Below are positions 42,621 through 53,382 of a stretch of DNA of 64,000 bases, in pieces. Made by a program: the position numbers and the translations under genes. This DNA comes from Papio anubis (Eukaryota; Chordata; Mammalia; Primates; Cercopithecidae). Below the pieces are notes generated by a model, which was given only the letters and a program-made list of their open reading frames with translations, ran no database searches and was not told the DNA's origin. Position 1 is the stretch's first letter; the number at the start of each line of letters is the position of its first letter. The DNA is taken from the NCBI RefSeq assembly GCF_008728515.1, contig NC_044978.1, positions 146,502,262 to 146,566,261 of the forward strand, written 5' to 3'.

Positions 42621-42814
42621 TGCCCCTTTTCACCACCTCTACTGCCATTACCTCTATTAGCTATCATTCTAAGAAATGGTTCTTGTTACCATTTTTCCTT
42701 GGGATTTTTATAGTTGTCTTACACCTACCGGACTACCCTTCTTCCACATTTGCATATCTACTGCTATTTTCAACCCAGCAGCTATAATGATTTTTTTTTT
42801 ATTTTATGAAAAAA

Positions 42815-43285
42815 AATTATGTAGAGCTTAGCATATGCGAGTTACTATTCTAGGCACTTTGCAAACATTAACTTATGGCCAGGCGCAGTGGCTCACACCT
42901 GTAATCGTAGCACTTTGGGAGGCCAAGGTGGGCAGATCACCTGACGTCAGGAGTTCGAGAGCAGCCTGGCCAACCTGGTGAAATCCCATCTCCACTAAAA
43001 ATACAAAAAATAGCTGGGCATAGTGGCGCGCGCCTGTAATCCCAGCTACTAGGGAAGCTGAGGCAAGAGAATCTCTTGAACCTGGGAGGCAGAGGTTGCA
43101 ATGAGCCAAGATTACAGCACTGCACTCCAGCCTGGGCGACAGAAAAAAAAATAAATTAACATATTTATTCCTCATGATAATCATCTGAGGAAGATACTAT
43201 TATTATCCTTGTTTTACAGATGAAGAAAATGAGGCACAGAAGGATTAAGTGGTTTGTCCAATGTTGCCTAACTCAGGACATACAT
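42815..43285 (+). mobile_element. MIR element split by an Alu
   Basis: 'attctaggcactttgcaaac' on the left and 'ttttacagatgaagaaaatg' with 'gaggcacagaaggattaag' on the right are MIR core landmarks. The Alu at 42877-43156 lies between them. Confidence 0.75.
42877..43156 (+). mobile_element. Alu inserted in MIR
   Basis: 'ggccaggcgcagtggctc' to a short A-rich tail. 'attaacttat' / 'attaacatat' flank it. Confidence 0.93.
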
Positions 43286-43400
43286 CAGATCACCTCTTTG
43301 CTTAAAACAGTCCATGAGTTTCCCATCTCAGTCAGAGGATAGCCACAGTTCTACCAGAGGTCTAAAAGGCTATATGTGATCTGTACTCTCTCTCACTCCT

Positions 43401-43678
43401 GGGAGTCTCACTCTGTCGCCCAGGCTGGAGGGCAGTGGTGCTTTCTCAGCTCACTGCAACCTCCATCTCCCCGGTTCAAGCGAGTCTCCTGCCTCAGCCT
43501 CCCTAGTAGCTGGGATTACAGATATGTGCCAGCGTGCCTGGCTAATTTTTGTATTTTTACTAGAGACAGGGTTTCACCATGTTGGTCAGGCTGGTCTAGA
43601 ACTCCTGACCTCAGGTGATCCACCCGCCTCGGCTTCCCAAAGTGCTGGGATTACAGTCCTGAGCCACTGCATCTGAGC
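43401..43678 (-). mobile_element. Alu without tail
   Basis: 'gggagtctcactctgtcg' starts abruptly with no poly(T). Ends 'gagccactgcatctgagcc'. Confidence 0.91.
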
Positions 43679-43688
43679 CACTGAGTCT

Positions 43689-43833
43689 AATTTTTTTGAG
43701 TTTTTAATAGAGATGGGGTTTCACCATGTTGGCCAGGCTGGTCTGAAACTCATGACCTCAAATAGTCTGCCTGCCTCCCCCTCCCAAAGTGCTGGGATCA
43801 CAGGTGCGAGTCACCGAGTCACCGTGCCCAGCT
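43689..43833 (-). mobile_element. Alu left-arm fragment
   Basis: 'gagtttttaatagagatgg' to 'gtcaccgtgcccagct', with 'gagtcaccgagtcacc' duplicated inside. Confidence 0.88.
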
Positions 43834-44006
43834 CTTCCCTACTTTATTTTCATATACATGTATTATTGTTATTTTGGTCTATTTCTCCCCAAACAAATTA
43901 AGGTCCACCAGGAGGGCAGGCCTTCATTTGTGAAACAATTATTTAAAGAGGCCTACAATATAAGGCATTGTTTTGGGCACTGAGTGGGGAAGAAAAGCTT
44001 GGTGGA

Positions 44007-44302
44007 GGTTGGGTGCAGTGGCTCATGCCTGTAATTCCAGCACTTTGGGAGCCCAAGGCGGGTGGATCACCTAGGGTCAAGAGTTGGAGACCAGTCTGGC
44101 CAACATGGTAAAACCCCATCTCTACTAAAAATATAAAAATTAGCTGGGCGTGGTGGCGCATGCCTGTAGTCCCTGATACTTGGGAGGCTGGGGCAGGAGA
44201 TTTGCTTGAACCCAGGAGGCATAGGTTGCAGTGCGCCCAGACTGCACCACTGCCCTACAGCCTGGGCAACAGAGCAAGACTTCGTCTCAAAAAAATAAAA
44301 TA
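44007..44302 (+). mobile_element. Alu, full length
   Basis: 'ggttgggtgcagtggctc' to 'ctcaaaaaaataaaat'. Confidence 0.92.
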
Positions 44303-44597
44303 GGCCAGGCACAGGGGCTCACACCTGTAATCCCAGCACTTTGAGGGGCCGAGGCGGCTGGATCATGAGGTCAGGAGTTCGAGATCAGCCTGGCCAATAT
44401 GGTGAAACCCCATCTCTACTAAAAATATAAAAATAAGCTGGGCGTGGTGGTGTGTGCCTGTAGTCCCAGCTACTTGGGAGGCTGAAGCAGACAAATCTCT
44501 CGAACCTGGGAGGCAGAGAGGTGCAGTGAACCAAGATCGCACTACTGCACTCAAACCTGGTGATAGAGTGAGACTCCATGTCAAAAAAAAAAAAGAT
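44303..44597 (+). mobile_element. Alu, full length
   Basis: 'ggccaggcacaggggctc' to poly(A). Confidence 0.92.
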
Positions 44598-44614
44598 ATG
44601 AAATCAACCAGTAA

Positions 44615-44922
44615 GGCTGGGCGCGGTGGCTCACGCCTGTAATCCCAGCACTTTGGGAGGCTGAGGCGGGCAGATTACCTGAGGTCAGGAGTTTGAGACT
44701 AGCCTGACCAACGTGGTGAAACCCTGTATCTACTAAAAATACAAAAATTATCCAGGCATAGTGGCGGGCTCCTGTAATCTCAGCTACTTGGGAGGGTGAG
44801 GCAGGAGAATTGCTTGAACCCAGAAGGCAGAGGTTGTAATGAGCCAGGATGACACCACCACACTCCAGCCTGGGCAACAGAGGGAGACTCTGTCTCAAAA
44901 ATAAAGTAAAATAAAATAAAAA
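44615..44922 (+). mobile_element. Alu, full length
   Basis: 'ggctgggcgcggtggctc' to an (AAAAT)n tail. Confidence 0.93.
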
Positions 44923-45098
44923 TTAGCCTGGTATGGTGGCGCACACCCGTAGTCCCAGCTACTTGTGGGCTTGAGTCACAAGAATTGCTTGAACCTGGGA
45001 GGCAGATGCTGTAGTGAGCTGAGACCATGCCACTGCAATGGAGCCTGGGCGACAGAGTGAGACTTTGTCTCAAAAAATAATAAAATAATAATAATTTA
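44923..45098 (+). mobile_element. Alu right-arm fragment
   Basis: 'attagcctggtatggtggc' to an (AAT)n tail. Confidence 0.87.
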
Positions 45099-45213
45099 AA
45101 AATCTATGTACATATACAAAACTCCACTGAATAATGGGCAAGCTACTGAGGAGAATGAAAGATAAAATCATTGCTGTTTAATTAAATGTAACACAGAAAA
45201 AAATATCAAAAGT

Positions 45214-45526
45214 TGGCCGGGCACAGTGGCTCATGCCTGTAATCCCAGCACTTTGGGAGGCTGAGGCGGGCGGATCATGAGGTCAGAAGATCCAGACCAT
45301 TCTGGCTAACACAGTGAAAACCTGTCTCTACTAAAAATACAAAAAGATAAAATTAGCTTGGCGTGGTGGTGGGCGCCTGTAGTCCCAGCTACTCGGGAGG
45401 CTGAGGCAGGAGAATGGTGTGAACCCGGAAGGCAGAGCTTGCAGTGAGCCAAGATCGCACCACTGCACTCCAGCCTGGGCGACAGAGCAAGACTCCATCT
45501 CAAAAAAAAAAAAAAAAAAAAAAAGA
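45214..45526 (+). mobile_element. Alu, AluY-like, target duplication
   Basis: 'ggccgggcacagtggctc' to long poly(A). 'aaatatcaaaagt' flanks both ends. Confidence 0.94.
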
Positions 45527-46129
45527 AATATCAAAAGTGACAGGGAGAGCCTAAAAAGAGAGCAGCTTTTGGTCCACTTAATAGTTTGGATGAAGACAAT
45601 TTTAAATGGATTCTGCCTGGTACTGTAAATGCCCAAGAACAAACCACTGACTTCTGGGCAGAGTTCTAGCAAATCAGCAACTGGAGTGTCAGATTCGCAA
45701 TGACTGCTCTCTTGTGTAAAACGTCAAAAACAAGTTAGTGAGCTGCAGTACCTTTACTATTTTTAAGTTGACGTTAAAGGATGTGGGAAAAAAATAGACC
45801 AATGGATATCCATCAAGAATAATTTGAATAAACAAATGAATATCATTTTAAACTATGGTAGTGGTCAGTTTCAAGAGCTGAATGCGATTTCATATTATTG
45901 TATCCTTTTTTCAACTTCCTCTTCGGAAATTTTGTGTATGCTCTTGATTTTTTTTAAAATAGGTAAGTGTATGCTCTTGCGTTCATTTATTTCACAAACA
46001 TTAAAATGCTCAAACACTGCTGCGTGCACTTTTTTTACCTGATAGTTTTTTCCTTTGGATGACAGAAAACGTTAATGCTTGGTAGGTTTAAAACATTAAA
46101 AAAAAATTAGTTCTTCCTTTTTGACAAGA
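45527..46129. other. Unique stretch upstream of the CpG island
   Basis: No open frame or repeat recognised. Alu-free, as often seen next to a housekeeping promoter. Confidence 0.5.
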
Positions 46130-46290
46130 ATCACCTACCTAATTAATAAATGCTTATTTCTGGGTTCCACTCTCAGAGATCCTCGCTTTTTTATGTTTGG
46201 AGTTGGAAACCTATGTTTTCAGCCAGTACCCAAAGCGATTGTGAGGCCTGGTGGCCCAAAGATCATACCTTGAGAACGACTCGACCCAAT
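46130..46290 (+). mobile_element. MER5-like hAT fragment
   Basis: 'tttctgggttccactctcag' and 'cataccttgagaacgactcg' resemble a diverged MER5A. Confidence 0.5.
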
Positions 46291-46539
46291 GCTATTTTCA
46301 CGTTTTGCAGCTTTCAAAATATTAACTTCAGAAATCTAAGGACGGTGGGCAACTCGGGTGGCTGTCAGAAGACCCGAGAGTGAGCCGCTCACGCTGTGCC
46401 CCGTTGCACAACTTTCCTTGACTTTCCAGATCTCTCCCTGAGGAAGAAATCAGTTCATTTTCACCGAGCAATTAACTACTCCCAACCGGTTCCGTCTATG
46501 TCCCTCAAGATGACCCCCCCAAAGTCACCAGCTCATCGC

Positions 46540-47960
46540 CGCTGCGAAAAATAAAGCGCTGTTTGCCCCGCGTGCCCCCGCAGGGCCGCGGGAACCTGGG
46601 CTCGCTTCCCGCCACCCGGGCTCCTCCTCCTCTCGCCCTCTCCGGTCGGGTCCTCCCGGAGGCGCCCCGCGCGGCAGGTATTGGCGCCAACCGGGTGGCG
46701 GCGCTGTCCGCCCTGCGCGCGGCCGCCTCGGGCCCGAGGGAGGCGGATGCACGGCCGGCGGAGGAAGGGGAGGGAGCGAGGAGCGCGCGCTGCTCTCGCG
46801 TGCTCTCGCGCCGCTCGCGTGACCGGCCGGTGTGTGCGCGAGGGCCGGCTCCCGGGGCACGGACGGCCGGGCGCGCGCCGCTGCGAGGGGCGTCCGGGTC
46901 CGAGTCGGCGGTCCGGGCCGGCGCGAGGTGCGTGCGGGCGGGCTGCGGGGGTCCCGGGCGGACACACGCGCACACGTTCCCGGAGGAGCCTTCGAGGCTG
47001 CTCTTCCTCGGCCAGACGGAGAGCGGCACTGTCTCCCCGCCCAGCGCTCACTCGCCCCGAGTCTCCCCCCGCAGCGGCTGCTCCTCCTCGGCACCGCCAG
47101 CCCCAGCGCCGCTCCCGGGCGGGCGGGCGGCGGCGGCGGCGGGACCCGCGGAGCCGCTTTGTGTGCAGCCCGACGAGGGGCGGCGGCGCAACCACCTGAC
47201 AGAGGCCCGGGCGCTCGATGCACCTTCCGCCCGCATGAGGAGGAGGTAAAGGCGGCGGTGGCTCGGCTCCCGCCCTAGGCTGCTGGAGGGAGGGGACGGA
47301 AGAGGAGACCGGAGGGGGGGCCGCGGGTCCGAGGCCCGGTGGGGCCGCCCGGGGGTGCCGGAAAGGCCTTGGCGGTGCCGGAGGCGCCAAGCGGCCGGGG
47401 GCCAGAGAAGCAGCTGGGGTCCCTCAGCCGAAGTTAAAGGAACAAAATGTGAAGTGCGGAGCCGCGTCAGCCGCTTCCTGGCGTGGGGCTCGGGGTGGAG
47501 GGCGGCTTGTTTTCCCCTCCCGCGGGGGTGAGGGAGCGGAACAGGGGAGGGGCGGCAGTGCGGCGGGGACTACCCCGGGTCCGAGGCTCGGCTGGGCAAG
47601 GGCGTTTTGTTCCCGGGAGCCGCCGCTGCGCGTGGGTCCGCTGGGTCCCTAGTTTTGCGGCCTAAGCCGAGCCGTATAGGCCTCGCGTCTGCTTTCCCGG
47701 AGGGGACTGGCCGGGCGGGACTGGGCTCTTCCCCACGGCCGAGCGGGGGCCTTGGGGTCCTTGCCGGCCTCCTGAGGCCGCCAAACTTCGGACCTTGGTG
47801 CTCGGGGCTGGATTTCATTGTGAAAGGCGGAATGGGAAACTCCTGGCGCTGTTCGGCGCCTCCCGCGGCCGCGGCTGCTGGTGCCGAGGAGCCCCGTGAG
47901 CCTGGGGCTGGCTAGGCTGGGGCTGGTGGGGCCGGCGGGGTTCGAGCCCTGGGAAAGAGC
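46540..47960 (+). promoter_or_regulatory. CpG-island promoter of PDS5A
   Basis: About 1.4 kb of very high G+C with dense CpG, no TATA box near a plausible start, and Sp1-type GGGGCGG boxes (for example 47178-47184 and 47549-47555). It lies directly upstream of the PDS5A first coding exon and is free of Alus, unlike everything around it. The long open frames on both strands here follow from base composition and are not genes. I cannot fix the transcription start by eye. A promoter active in both directions is possible but not shown. Confidence 0.85.
46990..47245 (+). other. PDS5A: Putative PDS5A 5' untranslated exon (end only)
   Basis: The best plus-strand splice donor in the island is GAG|GTAAAG with the exon ending at 47245, so a non-coding first exon probably ends there. 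Its start is unknown and the left coordinate is only a guess. Two ATGs (about 47217 and 47235) would lie in this exon as upstream starts. Other donors such as CAG|GTATTG near 46676 are possible. Confidence 0.35.
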
Positions 47961-48133
47961 GGGTGGCGAGGCCGCTGCCGGGTCCCCGGCGTCCGGGGAG
48001 AAAGGGCCTTTTCCAGATTAGAGAGATTTGAAATGAAAAAAGAGGTTACAAAGTCGCCCCTTTCCCGCTGAACTTTGGTTTTCTGACCGATAGAGGCCGG
48101 TAGAGGACTGTGAACCAAAAGTTGTCCCCCAGG

Positions 48134-48271
48134 ATGGACTTCACCGCGCAGCCCAAGCCTGCCACTGCCCTCTGTGGCGTCGTGAGTGCCGACGGGAAGA
48201 TCGCTTACCCTCCGGGGGTAAAAGAGATCACCGACAAGATCACCACTGACGAGATGATCAAACGCCTGAAG
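48134..48271 (+). CDS. PDS5A: PDS5A, first coding exon
   Basis: Encodes the first 46 residues of PDS5 cohesin-associated factor A, from MDFTAQPKPATAL to DEMIKRLK. PDS5A is a HEAT-repeat protein of the nucleus that binds cohesin with WAPL or sororin and controls its release from and hold on chromatin. The ATG has a good context (A at -3, G at +4). The exon ends with a consensus donor, AAG|GTAAGC at 48272, after a complete codon (phase 0). The acceptor is probably TAG at 48091-48093, behind a T-rich tract, though CAG at 48130-48132 is possible. The next coding exon was not found, so it must lie beyond 64000. Confidence 0.93.
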
Positions 48272-48985
48272 GTAAGCGTCTGGACGGATTGTTCGCTCTT
48301 CAGATGTCTTTGGTAGGAGGCACTTTCTCCTGTCATATTGCTACCCTGCTCGTTCTGGCCTTTAGAGTTCCAAGTTTTTTAGATCTCTTAGCCCTGTGAA
48401 AGGTACTGTTGTATCTCAGATAAGTTATCTTTGAGTAAGCTTTGTAAGGACATAACCATTGTGGGAAATTTAAAAAGAGTGTGATTTTTCAAAAACTTCC
48501 TGGTTTTCAAGCATAAGAATTTGTGTGTTTTTAGAGTTTTTTCTGGAGGTATTTAATGAGAATACTGTTCAGAGTGGCTTGCACACTTACGTGTAGGCAG
48601 TAATTTGCCCAAGAAGTTTCCTATTTTCAGCTTCTGAGGAGGACTGATTAAAGCGCAAAGTCCTTTTTAAAAATTTGCATAATTTTCTAGTGTCCAGAAG
48701 CTTAAATATGTATATATTGTGGTTAAACTTTGACAGAAGGTACACTTTTCATAATTCAGGCTTAAAGTAAGATGATTTAAGTCTATACATAGTTCAAAGG
48801 AGTTTAAGAGTATTATGGCTCTTTTTATGAGGTGTCAGCTAATTTCGTTTAAGCATGGCAGTCCTAAGGTTAAGGTTTTAAATTTCAGCCTCACGTTTGT
48901 AAGTTTTTTTGGTTTCTGTTCCACTGACATAGATTGTGGCCAGAATCTTACCAAATAAGTGATACTCTTCTTGTAGGATCAGCTT
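48272..48985. other. Unique intron sequence
   Basis: About 700 bases with no repeat that I can name. A/T-rich after the CpG island. Confidence 0.5.
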
Positions 48986-49115
48986 GAAGCAGTGGTTCTG
49001 AGTCAGGGCAACTTTGATCTCCAGGAGATGTTTGGCAATGCTGGAGACATTTTGATTGTCACAATTGGTGCTAGATTGGAGTAGGGAAACACCAGAGGTA
49101 GTGAGTCCGGCTAGG
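48986..49115 (+). mobile_element. MER20 hAT fragment
   Basis: 'gcagtggttctgagtcaggg', 'gatgtttggcaatgctgga' and 'attttgattgtcacaattgg' are the left part of MER20, starting from its CAGTGGTTCT terminal repeat. Confidence 0.75.
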
Positions 49116-49459
49116 AAACTATGAACAGTAGTCTAGGTGAAAGACGTTGAAATCTTCAGATAGGGCTATGGCATTGATAATAGTGACTAGGAAATGATTT
49201 AACAACTTTTCAGAGTTAGAATCAATCAGAATTGGTGGGAGGTGAGGGAAGCAACATTGTTGACAATGTTTCCATCTTGGGCGACTTGGCGAAATGTATT
49301 TTAGGGAATGAGCTTGGCCTCTTGCTCTTGGAGCCCAGTAAATGTACCTAATGTTGCATTTTAATTAGTACAGTGTTTAAAATATTCATGTGGTTTAGTT
49401 TTCAAACTCTAATTTGGTTGTGCAATTTGTTGCCTTTTTGGAAGGAATAAGACAACAGT
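49116..49459. other. Unique intron sequence
   Basis: Nothing recognised on either strand. Confidence 0.45.
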
Positions 49460-49482
49460 TTCTTTCATTAAAACAAATCTAT

Positions 49483-49587
49483 GTGCAGTGGTGTGATCTC
49501 AGCTCACTGCAACCTCCACTTTCCAGGTTCAAGCTGTTCTGCCTCAGCCTCCCAAGTAGCTGGAACTACCGTGCGCCACCACACCTG
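49483..49587 (-). mobile_element. Alu right-arm fragment
   Basis: 'tgcagtggtgtgatctcag' to 'ccaccacacctggctaa'. No tail; it starts right after 'attaaaacaaatct'. Confidence 0.87.
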
Positions 49588-49902
49588 GCTAATTTTTTTT
49601 TTTTTTTTTTTTTTTTGAGACAGAGTCTTGCTCTGTCACCCAGGCTGGAGTGCAGTGGTGCCGTCTCGGCCCACTGCAACCTCCATGGACCTCCTGGGTG
49701 CAAGCAGTTCTCCTGCCTCAGCCTCCGGAGTAGCTGGGATTACAGGCGCCCAACCCCACGCCCAGCTAATTTTTGTATTTTTAGTAGAGATGGGATTTCA
49801 CTGTGTTGGTCACTTTGGTCTTGAACTCCTGACTTCGAATGATCTGCCCGCTTCGGCCTCCCAATATGCTGGGATTACAGGTGTGAGCCACTGCGCCCGG
49901 CC
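49588..49902 (-). mobile_element. Alu, full length
   Basis: Long T tail to 'ccactgcgcccggcc'. Has 'ccatggacctcctgggtgc', a small insertion in the right arm. Confidence 0.93.
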
Positions 49903-49923
49903 CCTTTCATTAAAACAAATCTT

Positions 49924-50195
49924 GGGCCCGGTGCGGTGGCTCACGCCTGTAATCCCAGCACTTTGGGAGGCTGAGGCAGGTGGATCACCTGAGGTCTGGA
50001 GTTCTACTAAAAATACAAAATCAGCCGGGCGTGGTGGCACATGCCTGTAATCCTAGCTACTGGGAGGCTGAGGCAGGAGAATCGCTTGAACCCGGGAGGC
50101 AGAAGTCTTGGTGAGCGGAGATTGCGCCGTTGCACTCCAGCCTGGGCAACAAGAGTGAAACTCTGTCTCAAAAAAAGTAAAATAAAATAAATAAA
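49924..50195 (+). mobile_element. Alu, internal deletion
   Basis: 'gggcccggtgcggtggctc', then 'gaggtctggagttctactaa' lacks about 40 bases. (AAAT)n tail. 'aacaaatctt' / 'agcaaatctt' flank it. Confidence 0.91.
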
Positions 50196-50389
50196 GCAAA
50201 TCTTGATACTAAAGATTATATATTAATTGAGGTGCTTGATTGATGCTTCTAAAAGTTATACTGTTTTGAGAATGATAAATTATGAAATATAAAACTGTTA
50301 ATTTATGGATCTTTAACATTAAGTTTTCAAATTAAGAATATTAAAACCTTGAATTCTAATGTTGGATAATTTTGGTTAAAAAATGGAAA

Positions 50390-50985
50390 GTTGATGTGTT
50401 AGTAACACGCTCTGTTGATATGACTCGTGGAACCTGTGAAGAAGCTGGTCTCATAGTACTAAGTGGTGGTCTAGGAGCAGCTGGGTGGATAGCACCAGGC
50501 ATATTGGAGTGGATGAGGTGTGGCACCCTGAGCAGTCCAGCAAGGACTTGGTCTTAGTGGAGCAGTTTGGCTAGGAGGAGAGTATGCAGCACGGTTCTGA
50601 GTGTGGAATAGCTGCCATGAAGTAACCAGGTGCTGTCTGGTAGGGGCTGATTACATGGTTGGGCACAGCTTGTACACTTGGCCATTCTCTGCGTATACTG
50701 GTTAGTGAAATGAGCCTGGCACTCTTCTTTGCTCTGAGCTAACTCTACATACAGTGGTTTTTGTGGCCACAATTCTACCGTTCATTTCTGTAACTGCTTT
50801 AGTGGCTTCTTCCGGGAAGGGAAAACATAGAAAACCAAACCCTTTGCTGCGACCACCCTCCATCATAGCCTTTGCACTAGTGATTGTACCAAATGGAGAA
50901 AACTCTTTCTGGAGACGTTCATCATCAATACCATTATCAAGATTTTTCACATACATATTAACACCCTGGTATCTGCTGGTATCTG
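50390..50985 (-). pseudogene. PABPC1-like: PABPC1 processed pseudogene, inverted 5' segment
   Basis: Read leftward on the minus strand it encodes part of cytoplasmic poly(A)-binding protein. The fourth RNA-recognition motif comes first (YVKNLDNGIDDERLQKEFSPFGT, then RSKGFGF, at 50970-50760), followed after a frameshift near 50760 by the post-RRM linker (HFTNQYTQRMA) and Pro-rich middle to about 50390. It lacks introns. It joins head to head with the plus-strand remainder at about 50985, with almost no coding sequence missing between the two halves. Confidence 0.9.
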
Positions 50986-52088
50986 CTGCAGCTACTCCTG
51001 CTGTCCGCACCGTTCCACAGTATAAATACGCTGTGGGAGTTCGCAGTCCTCAGCAACATCTTAATGCACAGCCACAAGTGACAATGCAATAGCCTGCTGT
51101 TCATGTACAAGGTCAGGAACCTTTGACTGCTTCCATGTTGGCATCTGCCCCTCAAGAGCAAAAGCAAATGTTGGGTGAACAGCTGTTTCCTGTTATTCAA
51201 GCCATGTACCCTACTCTTGCTGGTAAAATCACTGGCATGTTGTTGGAGATTGATAACTCAGAACTTCTTCATATGCTTGGCCGGGCGCAGTGGCTCACAT
51301 CTGTAATCCCAGCACTTTGGGAGGCTGAGGCAGGTGGATCACGAGGTCAGGAGATCGAGACCATCCTGGCTAACATGGTGAAACCCCATCTGTACTAAAA
51401 ATAACAAAAAATTAGCCAGGTGTGGTGGTGGGTGCCTGTAGTCCCTGCTACTTGGGAGGCTGAGGCAGGAGAATGGCGTGAACTCAGGAGGCGGAGCTTG
51501 TGGTGAGCTGAGATCACGCCACAGCACTTGAGCCTGGGCGACAGAGCAAGACTCCGTCTAAGTCTCCAGAGTCACTCGGTTCTAAGGTTGTTGAAGCTAG
51601 CTGTATTACAAGCCCACCAAGCTAAAGAGGCTACCCAGAAAGCAGTTAACAGTGCCATCGATGTTCCTACTGTTTAAAATTGATCAGAGACCCCAAAAGG
51701 AACATGTGCTTCACCAAAGAAAAATATCTAAACATAGAAAAACTTAAATAGGGGAAAAAAATTGCGAAATATAAAATAAATTAAATGCCAGGTCTAGCAA
51801 ACATAATATTAGTCCTAGATTACTTATTGATTTAAAAAAAAAACCCACAAAAAATAATAAAATATAAAAACAAATTAATGTTTTATAGATCCTGGGAAAA
51901 ATGATTTTCAGCAAAGTACAAAAATTTAAAGTATTCCTTTCTTTAATTTTGTAATTCTTTACCGTGGAATAGCTCAAAATGTCAGTTCTGTTTTAAGTAA
52001 CAGAATTGATAACTGAGCAAGGAAATGTAATTTGGATTATAAAATTCCTGCTTTAATAAAAATTCCTTAAACAGTGAAAAAAAAAAAG
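50986..52088 (+). pseudogene. PABPC1-like: PABPC1 processed pseudogene, 3' segment with poly(A)
   Basis: Encodes TPAVRTVPQYKY, then, after a TAG (51090-51092), the MLLE domain (EQKQMLGEQLFPVIQAMYP, GKITGMLLEIDN). An Alu interrupts at 51279-51559, then 'gagtcactcgg' resumes the C-terminus, which has further stops. The 3' UTR matches the parent up to an AATAAA (about 52053-52060) and ends in poly(A) at 52077-52088. 'aaaaaatggaaagttg' left of 50390 and 'aaaaaaaggacagttg' right of the tail may be the decayed target duplication. Confidence 0.9.
51279..51559 (+). mobile_element. Alu in the pseudogene, without poly(A) tail
   Basis: 'ggccgggcgcagtggctc' to 'gcaagactccgtct', then directly 'aagtctccag' of the pseudogene. 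No A-tail and no clear target duplication. Confidence 0.93.
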
Positions 52089-52097
52089 GACAGTTGT

Positions 52098-52220
52098 GGC
52101 TGGGTGCAGGGACTCATGCCTGTAATCCCAGCACTTTGAGGGCCAAGGCGGGAGGATCATTTGAGCACAGGAGGTTCAGACCTGGGCAACATAGTGAGAC
52201 CCTGTCTCAATTTTTTTAAA
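52098..52220 (+). mobile_element. Alu left arm
   Basis: 'tggctgggtgcagggactc' to 'ccctgtctcaattttttt'. It may be a fused deletion product. Confidence 0.85.
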
Positions 52221-52680
52221 GGTATAGTGAGGAAGTTTATGACTACTTACATACATTTTCTGTTTGAAAATAGATTATCAGAAGTGCTGTTAACTATAAA
52301 TGTACATATATCAGAGGAGAATGAGTATTGAGTTAGATTATCCATTTGTTATTAGTTCTTTTGGAAGTTAAAATCGACATTCATATCAACCAACTTCAGT
52401 GTCCTACTGTGCCAAAATTTTGATTTTCTGAAAAATTCTTTTGATTTTGTATTTCTTCTGCCTTCCTTTCTAGTTTGACTTTGTGCTTATTACGGATCCC
52501 TGTTTAAAGTGTTATGTCTCATTGGAAATGTAGATTTTTAACAATACTTAAAGTATTTTTGAAATTTTGTTAATTTTTTATTAGAACCTTAGTTATTGGT
52601 AATTTTATAAATTTGGGAGTTTTTTATTATTATAGCATAGCAATAGTGTTGAAATGCTATACAAATACAAAGAGAGCTTA
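52221..52680. other. Unique intron sequence
   Basis: A/T-rich with no recognisable element. Confidence 0.45.
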
Positions 52681-52681
52681 A

Positions 52682-52970
52682 GCCCGGACACAGGGGCTCT
52701 TGCTTGTAATCCTAGCCCTTTGGGAGACCAAGGCAGGTGGATCGCTTTAACTCAGGAGATCGAGACCAGCCTGGCCAACATGGCGAAACCCCATCTCTAC
52801 TAAAAATAGAAAAATTAGCTGGGTGTGGTGGCATACCTCTGTAATCTCAGCTACTCCTGTGGCAGAGGCATAAGAATCACTTAAACACAGGAGGCAGAGG
52901 TTGCGGTGAGCCATTATCGTGCCACTGCACTTTAGCCTGGGTGACAGAGTGAGACTCTGTCTCTTTAAAA
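52682..52970 (+). mobile_element. Alu, full length, diverged
   Basis: 'agcccggacacaggggctc' to 'gactctgtctctttaaaa'. Confidence 0.9.
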
Positions 52971-52985
52971 AAGATCTTAAAGACA

Positions 52986-53290
52986 GGCCCGGCACAGTGG
53001 CTCACGCCTGTAATCCCAGCACTTTGGGAGGCCGAGGCGGGCGGATCACGAGGTCAGGAGATCAAGACTATCCTGGCTAACACAGGTGAAACCCCATCTC
53101 TACTAAAAATACAAAAAAACTATCCAGGTGTGGTGGTGGGGCCTGTAGTCCCAGCTACTCGGGAGGTTGAGGCAGGAGAATGGCATGAACCCAGGAGGCA
53201 GAGCTCGCAGTAAGCCACAATGGCGCCACTGCACTCCAGCCTGGGCGACTCCGTCTCAAAACCCTGCTCCCCCCGCCCCCGCAAAAGAAA
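52986..53290 (+). mobile_element. Alu with C-rich tail
   Basis: 'ggcccggcacagtggctc' to 'ccgtctcaaaaccctg', then a 'ccccccgcccccg' run where poly(A) is expected. Confidence 0.92.
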
Positions 53291-53382
53291 AAGTAAAACA
53301 TCTTAAAGGCAAGTACAATCTCGGTCAAAGGAATTCAGCAGTGTTTGGTCCTGTTCTCATCAGTTTTCAAGAATGGAGCAAG

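Noticed and set aside
42392..42787. 131-codon plus-strand frame over the TMA7 copy
   Set aside because: Antisense to the retrocopy. Its Phe/Ser/Leu richness is the complement of the Lys/Glu codons.
46505..47390. Overlapping open frames of 170-285 codons on both strands
   Set aside because: They lie in the CpG island, where stop codons are rare. The products are Arg/Pro/Ala-rich without a domain, and frames on both strands are open at once.
48961..49090. Possible second PDS5A coding exon after 'cttcttgtag'
   Set aside because: The sequence after the apparent acceptor is a MER20 repeat and does not encode PDS5A residues.
50754..51398. Plus-strand frames suggesting a PABP gene
   Set aside because: Part is antisense to the inverted half of the pseudogene, and the rest has a TAG and an Alu. 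It is a processed copy.
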